From JAUVKT01 sp036350795 (GTDB lineage: Bacteria > Bacteroidota > Bacteroidia > Bacteroidales > VadinHA17): a stretch of 64,000 nucleotides of DNA. A program made the position numbers and the translations under genes. Numbering within the stretch: the first letter of the stretch is position 1; each line of letters starts with the position of its first letter. Where the stretch lies: NCBI GenBank assembly GCA_036350795.1, contig JAZBNV010000138.1, positions 11,118 to 75,117 of the forward strand. Direction: 5' to 3'. The notes below the pieces were generated by a model, which searched no databases, had not been told where the DNA came from, and worked only from the letters and a program-made list of their open reading frames with translations. Of the stretch, positions 24,432 to 31,595 are shown piece by piece.

Positions 24432-25502
24432 ATGAAAAAACATAATTTTTATGCCGGACCATCAATTCTCCCCCAATACACAATTGATAAAGTGCTTGAA
24501 GGTATAAAGAACTTTGAAGGCACAGGACTATCAATCCTGGAAGTATCGCACAGAAGCAAGGAATTTGTTGCTGTAAGCGAACAGGCAGTGGCTCTTTTTA
24601 AGGATCTCTTGTCCATACCTGAAGGTTATAGCGTCCTCTTCCTGGGAGGAGGTGCCAGCCTGCAGTTTGCCATGATCCCTATGAACCTTTTTATTAAGAA
24701 AGCAGCCTATCTTAATACCGGATCATGGGCATCGAATGCAATTAAGCAGGCCTTGCCCTATGGCGAGACAGTTGTGGTTGCTTCTTCGAAAGATCAGAAC
24801 TTTAATTATATTCCAAAGGATTATACGGTTCCTTCTGATGCCGATTATTTTCATATTACCACCAATAATACGATTTACGGAACGGAGATAAAAAAGGATC
24901 TTGTTGTTGATGTACCCCTGGTAGCGGATATGTCTTCAGATATTTTCAGCCGGCCCCTGGATGTTTCAAAATATGCTATGATTTATGGTGGTGCGCAGAA
25001 AAACCTGGCTCCCGCGGGCGTGACCTTTGTAATTGTTAAGGATGAAATACTTGGTAAAGTGGAAAGGCCAATTCCCACAATGCTTGATTACCGAACTCAT
25101 ATTGAAAAGGAATCTATGTTTAACACACCGCCCGTGCTTCCTATCTTTGCGGCCCTGCAAACACTGACATGGCTGAAAGACAATGGCGGTCTGAAGGCAA
25201 TGGAGAAGAAAAATATCGAAAAGGCAGCCCTGCTGTATAATGAGATAGACAGAAATAAACTTTTTGTGCCTACGGTAGCCGACGAGGAAGACAGGTCGAT
25301 TATGAATATCTGTTTTGTGATGGCTCCTGAGTACCAGGAACTGGAAGCTGATTTTAATACATTTGCTGCTTCAAAGGGAATGGTTGGAATAAAAGGACAC
25401 AGATCAGTCGGAGGTTTCCGTGCTTCAACCTATAATGCACTGCCCAGGGAGAGCGTTGTGGCCCTGATTGATGTGATGAAAGAATTTGAATCAAAAAATT
25501 AA
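24432..25502 (+). CDS. serC: Phosphoserine aminotransferase
   Basis: This PLP enzyme converts 3-phosphohydroxypyruvate and glutamate to phosphoserine, and also acts in B6 synthesis in some bacteria. The N-terminus HNFYAGPSILPQYTI, the motif FLGGGASLQFAMIPMNL, the PLP lysine region MIYGGAQKNLAPAG and the C-terminal GHRSVGGFRASTYNALP are classic SerC. The 356-residue length is normal. It is the first gene of serC-serA-DUF1015, with gaps of 5 and 11 bp. No phosphoserine phosphatase gene is present here. Confidence 0.96.
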   Translation: MKKHNFYAGPSILPQYTIDKVLEGIKNFEGTGLSILEVSHRSKEFVAVSEQAVALFKDLLSIPEGYSVLFLGGGASLQFAMIPMNLFIKKAAYLNTGSWASNAIKQALPYGETVVVASSKDQNFNYIPKDYTVPSDADYFHITTNNTIYGTEIKKDLVVDVPLVADMSSDIFSRPLDVSKYAMIYGGAQKNLAPAGVTFVIVKDEILGKVERPIPTMLDYRTHIEKESMFNTPPVLPIFAALQTLTWLKDNGGLKAMEKKNIEKAALLYNEIDRNKLFVPTVADEEDRSIMNICFVMAPEYQELEADFNTFAASKGMVGIKGHRSVGGFRASTYNALPRESVVALIDVMKEFESKN

Positions 25503-25507
25503 TAGTC

Positions 25508-26428
25508 ATGAAAGTACTGATTGCAACAGACAAACCATTTGCTCCGGTGGCAGTGAATGGAATAAAAAAAATATTTGACAAGGCAGGCTATGAGCTTGTA
25601 ATGCTTGAGAATTATACCGATGTAAGCCAGCTCCTCGCTGCTGTAAAGGATGTTGATGCAATGATTGTAAGAAGTGATATTGTTTCCAGGGAAGTTGTGG
25701 AAGCAGCTAAGAATCTTAAAATTGTTGTAAGGGCAGGTGCAGGTTACGATAACCTCGACCTGGAAGCCTGTACAGAGGCATCGGTTGTTGCTATGAACAC
25801 ACCCGGTCAGAATTCAAATGCAGTCGCCGAACTTGCCCTGGGAATGATGGTTTTTATGGCTCGTGGCGGATATAATGGTAAACCAGGTACTGAACTGAGG
25901 GGCAAAACTCTTGGTATTCATGCATATGGTAATGTGGGCCGCTATATTGCACGTATAGCTGCAGGATTCGGAATGAATATTTACGCTTATGATCCCTATG
26001 TTGATGCTAAACTGATAGAGGCCGATGGCGTTAAAGCTGTATCCGGGATCGAAGATCTTTATGCCAGGTGCCAGTATGTTTCACTTAATATACCTGCTAC
26101 CGCTGAGACAAAAGGATCTATCGGAGCAGATCTGCTTAATCTGATGCCTGAAGATGCAGTGCTTGTTAATACAGCTCGCAAAGAAGTTATTAATGAACAG
26201 GAACTGCTTGAAGTATTTGCTAAGCGGGGTGATTTTAAGTATATCTCCGATATAGCACCGGATTGCAGCGAAGAGATTGCGAATAAGTACGAGGGAAGGT
26301 ATTTCTTTACTCCGAAAAAGATGGGTGCTCAAACCGCAGAAGCCAATATAAATGCAGGAACAGCTGCCGCAGAACAGATTGTTGCTTTCCTTGAAACTGG
26401 TGATGATACATTTAAGGTAAATAAATAG
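25508..26428 (+). CDS. serA: D-3-phosphoglycerate dehydrogenase (Lys-type active site)
   Basis: SerA oxidises 3-phosphoglycerate at the head of serine synthesis. This is the short form (306 residues) without regulatory ACT domain. The active-site arginine region is VVRAGAGYDNLDLEAC and the Rossmann loop is GIHAYGNVGRYIARIA. The catalytic acid region has NTARKEVINEQEL. Where most D-2-hydroxyacid dehydrogenases have a catalytic histidine in P-H-x-G-x-x-T, this protein reads TPKKMGAQTAEA, so lysine replaces histidine, as in the type IIIK enzymes known from Entamoeba and Bacteroidota. It follows serC by 5 bp. Loss of activity is unlikely given the operon. Confidence 0.92.
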   Translation: MKVLIATDKPFAPVAVNGIKKIFDKAGYELVMLENYTDVSQLLAAVKDVDAMIVRSDIVSREVVEAAKNLKIVVRAGAGYDNLDLEACTEASVVAMNTPGQNSNAVAELALGMMVFMARGGYNGKPGTELRGKTLGIHAYGNVGRYIARIAAGFGMNIYAYDPYVDAKLIEADGVKAVSGIEDLYARCQYVSLNIPATAETKGSIGADLLNLMPEDAVLVNTARKEVINEQELLEVFAKRGDFKYISDIAPDCSEEIANKYEGRYFFTPKKMGAQTAEANINAGTAAAEQIVAFLETGDDTFKVNK

Positions 26429-26439
26429 AAATTCAAATT

Positions 26440-27690
26440 ATGGCGACTATTAAACCATTTAAGGCACTCAGGCCTCCGGTAGAGTATGCGGAAGAAGTGG
26501 CCTGCCTGCCTTATGACGTGATGAACGAAGCTGAAGCAAGGAAAATGGCTGAAGGGAAAAAGAGATCACTCCTGCATATAACGCGTTCGGAGATTGACCT
26601 GCCCGAAGGAACAGATGTTCACAGCCAGGAAGTCTATAATAAATCAGTTGAAAATTTTAAAAAATGGCAGGAAGAAGGATGGCTGGTGCAGGATGAAAAG
26701 CCGGCTTATTACATTTATGCCCAGACAATGGATGGCAGAACACAGTATGGCCTTGTAGGAGCGGCCTCGGTAGAGGATTACCTGCAGGGGATTATTAAAA
26801 AACACGAGCTCACCCGCCCCGATAAGGAAGAAGACAGGATGATCCATGTAAGGGTAAACAGTGCAAATATTGAGCCTGTGTTTTTTGCATATCCCTCGGT
26901 GAAAGAGATTGATGATATCATTTCAGGAGTAGTGAGCAGCCAGAAGCCAGCTTACGATTTTGTGGCTGAAGATGGCTTTGGACACCACTTCTGGGTAGTT
27001 AATGATGAAAATACCGTTGCTGCTATTGAAAAGCTTTTTAGGGAGAAGGTGCCATATACCTATGTGGCAGATGGTCACCACCGGACGGCAGCTGCTGCAC
27101 TGGTGGGCAAGGAAAGACGGGATCAGAATCCCGGCTATACAGGAGATGAAGAGTTTAATTACTTTCTCGCCGTTCATTTTCCCGACAATCAGCTCAAAAT
27201 AATTGATTATAACAGGCTGGTAAAAGATCTTAATGGTTTAAGCCCCAAAGAATTTATTGGGAAGCTTGGAGAAAAGTTTATTATCGAAAAGAAAGGACCT
27301 GGGATTTACAGGCCTGCTTCCTTGCATAATTTCGGTATGTACCTCGAAGGAAACTGGTACAGCCTCACTGCAAAGGAAGGTACCTACGACGATAACGATC
27401 CGATTGGTGTACTGGATGTTACCATACTTACCAATTCAGTGCTAAGCCCATTGCTTGATATCCAGGATCTCAGGCGATCGAAAAGAATCGATTTTGTAGG
27501 AGGCATCAGGGGACTTGGTGAACTCGAAAAGAGAGTTAACAATGGAGAGATGAAAGCAGCTTTTGCACTTTTCCCTGTTTCGATGGAGCAGTTAATAAAT
27601 ATTGCTGACTCGGGTAATATAATGCCACCAAAAACCACATGGTTTGAACCCAAGCTGAGAAGCGGACTGGCTATACACCTTCTCGATTAA
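26440..27690 (+). CDS. DUF1015 family protein
   Basis: A 416-residue protein of the DUF1015 family. The N-terminus IKPFKALRPP, CLPYDVMNEAEARKMAEG, the strongly conserved YVADGHHRTAAAAL motif (about residue 205) and a C-terminal region with LDIQDLRRSKRIDFVGG and MPPKTTWFEPKLRSGL identify it. The biochemical function of the family is unknown; the ADGHHR motif resembles a catalytic or nucleotide-binding loop. It is commonly found beside serC and serA in Bacteroidota, as here, which suggests a role connected with serine or phosphoglycerate metabolism. A strong terminator follows 18 bp after its stop. Confidence 0.9.
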   Translation: MATIKPFKALRPPVEYAEEVACLPYDVMNEAEARKMAEGKKRSLLHITRSEIDLPEGTDVHSQEVYNKSVENFKKWQEEGWLVQDEKPAYYIYAQTMDGRTQYGLVGAASVEDYLQGIIKKHELTRPDKEEDRMIHVRVNSANIEPVFFAYPSVKEIDDIISGVVSSQKPAYDFVAEDGFGHHFWVVNDENTVAAIEKLFREKVPYTYVADGHHRTAAAALVGKERRDQNPGYTGDEEFNYFLAVHFPDNQLKIIDYNRLVKDLNGLSPKEFIGKLGEKFIIEKKGPGIYRPASLHNFGMYLEGNWYSLTAKEGTYDDNDPIGVLDVTILTNSVLSPLLDIQDLRRSKRIDFVGGIRGLGELEKRVNNGEMKAAFALFPVSMEQLINIADSGNIMPPKTTWFEPKLRSGLAIHLLD

Positions 27691-27708
27691 ATATTTAAAC
27701 AGAATGAC

Positions 27709-27741
27709 AAAAGCCCTTGGTATTGATCAGGGGCTTTTTTA
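27709..27741 (+). terminator. Rho-independent terminator after serC-serA-DUF1015
   Basis: AAAAGCCC (27709-27716) pairs with GGGCTTTT (27731-27738), followed by further T residues. It ends the serine operon and precedes the YggS-type gene by about 25 bp. Confidence 0.85.
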
Positions 27742-27764
27742 CTTTTATACACCATAAAATTTAA

Positions 27765-28439
27765 ATGAGCGGTATAGCCAGAAATATCTTACAGTTAAAA
27801 TCCTCAATCCCTGAAGGAGTAACTCTTGTTGCAGTTTCAAAAACCAAAACTGTGGAAGATATAATGGAGGCCTACAGGGCAGGGCAGAGGGTATTTGGCG
27901 AGAACCGGGTACAGGAAATAATCGAAAAACATCCACTGCTGCCTTCTGACCTGCGAATTCATATGATAGGTCACCTGCAGACAAATAAGGTGAAATATAT
28001 TATTGACAAGGTTAAAATGATTGAGGGGGTAGATTCATTTAAATTGCTTGGAGTTATAGACAGGGAAGCCGCCAAAAAGAATCTCAGGCCGGATGTGCTG
28101 TTACAATTTCATATAGCCGAAGAAGAGAGCAAGTATGGTTTTACTTTCGGGGAGGTAATGGAATTTCATGAAACAGCTGCGATTGCTGAATACCATAATA
28201 TATGCATACGGGGAGTAATGGGAATGGCAACCTTTACAGACGACATGATACAGGTAAGAAAAGAATTTAAGACCCTCAGGCAATACTTCGACATTCTGAA
28301 GAACAAATATTACAGCAACATTAATGCCTTCGACCAGGTTTCAATGGGAATGTCTGGTGATTACAGAATTGCAATCGAGGAGGGTAGCACAATGATAAGA
28401 GTCGGGAGTGCAATCTTCGGACTCAGAAACATACCTTAG
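27765..28439 (+). CDS. YggS family pyridoxal phosphate homeostasis protein
   Basis: A 224-residue single-domain TIM-barrel PLP protein. VTLVAVSKTKTVEDI contains the PLP-binding lysine, followed by VFGENRVQEIIEK, RIHMIGHLQTNKVKYI, SMGMSGDYRIAIEEGST and MIRVGSAIFG. The YggS/PLPBP family buffers free PLP and has no known catalytic activity. It begins just after the DUF1015 terminator, so it probably has its own promoter, though no perfect TAnnTTTG is found. PLP enzymes are encoded close by (serC). The assignment is secure. Confidence 0.94.
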   Translation: MSGIARNILQLKSSIPEGVTLVAVSKTKTVEDIMEAYRAGQRVFGENRVQEIIEKHPLLPSDLRIHMIGHLQTNKVKYIIDKVKMIEGVDSFKLLGVIDREAAKKNLRPDVLLQFHIAEEESKYGFTFGEVMEFHETAAIAEYHNICIRGVMGMATFTDDMIQVRKEFKTLRQYFDILKNKYYSNINAFDQVSMGMSGDYRIAIEEGSTMIRVGSAIFGLRNIP

Positions 28440-28462
28440 TTTATTATCTAAAATTTAAAAAT

Positions 28463-29440
28463 ATGGCAAACTTATCAACCTCTTATCTTGGTTTAAAACT
28501 TAACAGCCCGCTCGTACTCAGCAGCAGTGGATTAAGCGATAGTATAGAGAAAATTAAGATTGCTCAGGATAGTGGTGCCGGAGCAGTAGTGTTAAAATCA
28601 CTCTTCGAAGAACAGATTTCTTTCCAGGCAGGCAAACTGGCAGAGTCTTCAGATTACCCGGAGGCTGCCGACTATATAAACTACTATACAAGGTCAAATT
28701 CACTTGATACCTACCTGAAGCTAATCAGGGATGCAAAGCGTGATATCAGTATCCCGGTTATTCCAAGCATAAACTGCGTAAGCTCAAAGGAATGGGTGGA
28801 ATTTGCCAGGAATATTGAACGCGAAGGAGCCGACGCCATCGAGATAAATATGTTTTTTATGCCAGTAAGTAAGGACCTGTCTCCGCAGGATGCCGAAAAA
28901 GTCTATTTTGATCTGATTGAGAAACTTGTTTCTTCGCTTTCCATACCGGTGTCAATAAAACTGGGCCAGAGATTTTCAAACCTGCTTAACCTGGTCGACA
29001 GGTTCTATAACAGGGGGGTAAGGGGAGTGGTTCTTTTTAACCGTTTTTATGAGCCTGATATAGACATAAATACCATTAGCATTACCCCTGCATCAGTGTT
29101 CAGTTCAGAATCAGACCGCAGGTATGTACTGAGATGGATCGCAATGGTGGATGCCTTTATCGCTAAAATTGACCTGGCTGCCACAACAGGGGTACATTCG
29201 GGACACGATGCCATCAAGTACCTTCTGGCCGGCGCCGACGTTGTTCAGCTCGCTTCGGTTCTGTACACCAAAGGGATAGAGTATATTGCAGAAATGAACG
29301 CTGCGATAATATCATGGATGGAGGAGAAAGGCTTTGCTACCGTTGACGAATACAGGGGTAAACTGAATTACAGGAATATTGAGGATCCGGGCAAGTATGA
29401 GCGTGCCCAGTTTATGAAATACTTTTCATCATACCATTAA
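28463..29440 (+). CDS. Dihydroorotate dehydrogenase-like protein
   Basis: A 325-residue FMN-type TIM-barrel protein. LGLKLNSPLVLSSSGLSDS at the N-terminus, GAGAVVLKSLFEEQI, IPVIPSINCVSSKEWVEFAR, EINMFF, IPVSIKLGQRFSN and the C-terminal phosphate-binding TTGVHSGHDAIKYLLAGADVVQLAS match the PyrD superfamily. Such proteins are annotated as dihydroorotate dehydrogenase-like, because they lack parts of the orotate-binding region of true PyrD. The reaction is unknown. It follows the YggS-type gene by 23 bp. Its stop codon overlaps the stop of the convergent next gene in a shared TTAA. Confidence 0.85.
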   Translation: MANLSTSYLGLKLNSPLVLSSSGLSDSIEKIKIAQDSGAGAVVLKSLFEEQISFQAGKLAESSDYPEAADYINYYTRSNSLDTYLKLIRDAKRDISIPVIPSINCVSSKEWVEFARNIEREGADAIEINMFFMPVSKDLSPQDAEKVYFDLIEKLVSSLSIPVSIKLGQRFSNLLNLVDRFYNRGVRGVVLFNRFYEPDIDINTISITPASVFSSESDRRYVLRWIAMVDAFIAKIDLAATTGVHSGHDAIKYLLAGADVVQLASVLYTKGIEYIAEMNAAIISWMEEKGFATVDEYRGKLNYRNIEDPGKYERAQFMKYFSSYH

Positions 29441-29949
29441 TCCAGCAGGTCAATTATAGCCTCGGTAAGCTTGTACCTGTCAGTGTTCATGCCCGGCTGG
29501 GCCTTTCTGAGTTGTGCCTTCCATTTATTTCTTTTGTCGGGACCGGCTTTGTAAACCCACTGCTCAATAAGCGAGTAACATTCAAGAGATACCAGGTAAC
29601 TTTTGCTTACAGACCACCCGATAAAATGATGCAGGTACTCAGAATAGTCGAGGCCCGATTGCCAGCAAGACGATGTGAGTTTTTGCATAACAAGGTCGTT
29701 ATCAGTATTATTCATGGCATTAATCACTTCCTGGCAGAGCGACTGGTGCTTAAGATCGTTAAGAAATCTCAGGGCTGCTTCAAGCACCCCGCTATCGCTT
29801 TCGTTTTCAAGTATTTCTGCTATAAGCAACACTACCCCCTCAAAGGGTTTTTCAGCCCTGAGACCGTTAATTATAGCTGTCTTTTCGTCCGGACCTGATG
29901 AAATGAGTGAAGAGCGTAACTTTTTATAATTATTTTCGTTAGTGTTCAT
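29437..29949 (-). CDS. HEAT-repeat-like hypothetical protein
   Basis: A 170-residue, helix-rich soluble protein without signal peptide. Successive helical pairs such as FEGVVLLIAEILENESDSG, VLEAALRFLNDLKHQSLC and VINAMNNTDNDLVMQKLTSS resemble HEAT repeats, followed by a Trp/Tyr-rich middle (WQSGLDYSEYLHHFIGW). I recognise no catalytic motif and give no function. The stop codon overlaps that of the convergent dihydroorotate-dehydrogenase-like gene by the palindrome TTAA. A TAnnTTTG element stands 17 bp before the ATG, so the gene probably has its own promoter. Confidence 0.7.
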   Translation of the reverse strand: MNTNENNYKKLRSSLISSGPDEKTAIINGLRAEKPFEGVVLLIAEILENESDSGVLEAALRFLNDLKHQSLCQEVINAMNNTDNDLVMQKLTSSCWQSGLDYSEYLHHFIGWSVSKSYLVSLECYSLIEQWVYKAGPDKRNKWKAQLRKAQPGMNTDRYKLTEAIIDLLD

Positions 29950-29965
29950 AAATATAAAATTTGTG

Positions 29966-29973
29966 CAAAGTTA
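29966..29973 (-). promoter_or_regulatory. Candidate -7 promoter element for the HEAT-like gene
   Basis: TAACTTTG on the minus strand matches TAnnTTTG and is 17 bp from the ATG, implying a leader of only about 10 nt. Confidence 0.4.
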
Positions 29974-30061
29974 GAAAAGATCAGCAGCATCATGCTTTTT
30001 GAAAAATAAAAATTATATGCTAAATTAGTCCTATCTTAGTGCAGATTAAAAACTAACTATT

Positions 30062-30982
30062 ATGAAGAATAAACCTATTTTGAATTCCATTATTGCATTT
30101 GCTGTTATTGTAATGGCTGCATTCGCTGTAAATAGTTGTAAATCGGGCAGCGGAGAAGAAGAAAAGGATAAGGTGGTTGATATGACTGAAGTGGATGAGT
30201 CTGTAATACAGGATGTTAAGGAAGCAAAGAAAATATTTCTTTCCCTGCCTTCACCTCTGGAGTCAGCAATGCTAATAAAATCAGCCGGGGCCGCGTTTGA
30301 TGCTGATTTATTAAACCCTACCGATGCTGTATCATCTTATTCCACTAACAAGGCAATGGCCCTGAACCTGGGTATTTATACCTGTGATTTGAGCTTCAGT
30401 AGTTTATACGATCAGACTCAGCTTGTTATTGACTATATGAACGCAGCAAAGAAATTGGCTGACGGCCTTGGAATACTTGATGCCATAAACGAAGAAACAA
30501 TAAACCGCCTGGAGGAGAATGTAAACAACCGTGATGTAATCCTGGATATTGTTTCAGAAACCTTTATGAATACAAATGCATATCTTGAAGATAATGAGCA
30601 ACCTGCAATAGCATCTATCGTACTTGTGGGTGGCTGGCTCGAAGGACTTTATATCGCCACCCAGCTGGTGGATATTGACAGTTTTGATGCCAGTAAACTT
30701 GTAGGAAGGATAATTGATCAGAAACTTTCGATAGATATTATGCTGAGGCTCCTTGAGGAGAACATGTCACACCCGGCAGTTCCTGAAATTGCTGAACAGA
30801 TGAACGCTGTGAAGGCAGTATTTGATAAGTTTACAGTTACCACAACCAAGATAACTCCTGAAGTTGATGAGGAAACAAATGTTACAGTACTGAAGTCTGA
30901 GATTACTTCAGATATTACACCCCAGATATTTATGGAGTTGACAGAAGTTGTTGCCGGAATAAGATCATCCTTCGTAAAGTAA
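30062..30982 (+). CDS. Conserved-type lipoprotein of unknown function
   Basis: A 306-residue predicted lipoprotein. The N-terminal hydrophobic segment ends in a lipobox (FAVNSC), followed by an acidic stretch (GSGEEEKDKVVDMTEVDES) that fits the lipoprotein export signal of Bacteroidota surface lipoproteins only loosely. The rest is mostly alpha-helical (TINRLEENVNNRDVILDIVS, LDNEQ-like and MLRLLEENMSHPAVPEIAEQ). No catalytic motif is visible. The next gene begins 7 bp later and encodes another exported protein, so the two are probably a unit. I do not recognise the family. Confidence 0.75.
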   Translation: MKNKPILNSIIAFAVIVMAAFAVNSCKSGSGEEEKDKVVDMTEVDESVIQDVKEAKKIFLSLPSPLESAMLIKSAGAAFDADLLNPTDAVSSYSTNKAMALNLGIYTCDLSFSSLYDQTQLVIDYMNAAKKLADGLGILDAINEETINRLEENVNNRDVILDIVSETFMNTNAYLEDNEQPAIASIVLVGGWLEGLYIATQLVDIDSFDASKLVGRIIDQKLSIDIMLRLLEENMSHPAVPEIAEQMNAVKAVFDKFTVTTTKITPEVDEETNVTVLKSEITSDITPQIFMELTEVVAGIRSSFVK

Positions 30983-30989
30983 AAAAAAT

Positions 30990-31436
30990 ATGAAAAAAAT
31001 AGTCAACACATCAATTCTTATTACACTGTTATTCTTTGCAGGTGCTTCTTTCGTTGCCAATGCTCAGTGTAAGAACTTTGCAAAAAAGATTTGTAAAGGA
31101 GAACTGGGTGCTTTCACCCACGATGGTAATTACCATGCTGCTATTCTTACTGAAGGAGAAGAAGCAGAATTGTATAAAACCTTTTACTCCGACCAGGAAT
31201 ATCGTCTTGCTATTTGCGGCAACAATAACCTGCCTCCAATAGAGTTTAAGATCCTCGACTCGAACAAAAATGTACTTTACTCAAACAAGGATCACGACTA
31301 CTCAAAAACATGGGATTTTAACCTTGAGTCAAGCCAGCAGTTAAAACTGGTGGTCAAGGTTACAAGCTTTGAGCAGGTCTCCGATACTCCGGCCAGCGGA
31401 TGTGTGGCAATCTTATTCGGATTCAAGATTAAATAA
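30990..31436 (+). CDS. Small secreted protein of unknown function
   Basis: A 148-residue protein with a clear signal peptide (MKKIVNTSILITLLFFAGASFVANA). The mature part has four cysteines (CKNFAKKIC, AICGNN, SGCVA) that could form disulfides in the periplasm, and a beta-rich core with EIEFKILDSNKNVLYSNKD-like strands and FNLESSQQLKLVVKV. It looks like a small jelly-roll or PPC-type beta domain. No function can be assigned. It lies 7 bp after the lipoprotein gene and 50 bp before the palindromic MITE-like element. Confidence 0.72.
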   Translation: MKKIVNTSILITLLFFAGASFVANAQCKNFAKKICKGELGAFTHDGNYHAAILTEGEEAELYKTFYSDQEYRLAICGNNNLPPIEFKILDSNKNVLYSNKDHDYSKTWDFNLESSQQLKLVVKVTSFEQVSDTPASGCVAILFGFKIK

Positions 31437-31486
31437 TAATTCTGCATGATATTTTAAGTTAAGGCCGTCTCAAAAGTATAATATTC

Positions 31487-31566
31487 TTGTCATCCCGAGC
31501 GAATGCGAGGAACCCAGGTCTTGACTATCAAGCATTTAGATCCCTCGCATTCGCTCGGGATGACAA
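31487..31566. mobile_element. Palindromic MITE/REP-like element
   Basis: Two perfect 24-bp inverted arms (31487-31510 and 31543-31566) enclose a 32-bp centre. The arms contain GTCATCCCGAGCG, a core I recognise from interspersed palindromic elements in many bacteria. The RNA would form a very stable hairpin in the 3' region shared by the secreted-protein gene and uvrA. No transposase is encoded, so it is non-autonomous or a REP-type repeat. The sequence GGCCGTCTCAAAAG just before it (31463-31476) resembles debris often seen beside insertion elements. Confidence 0.75.
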
Positions 31567-31595
31567 ATATTGTGCCCTCTCGATACACCCCCTTC

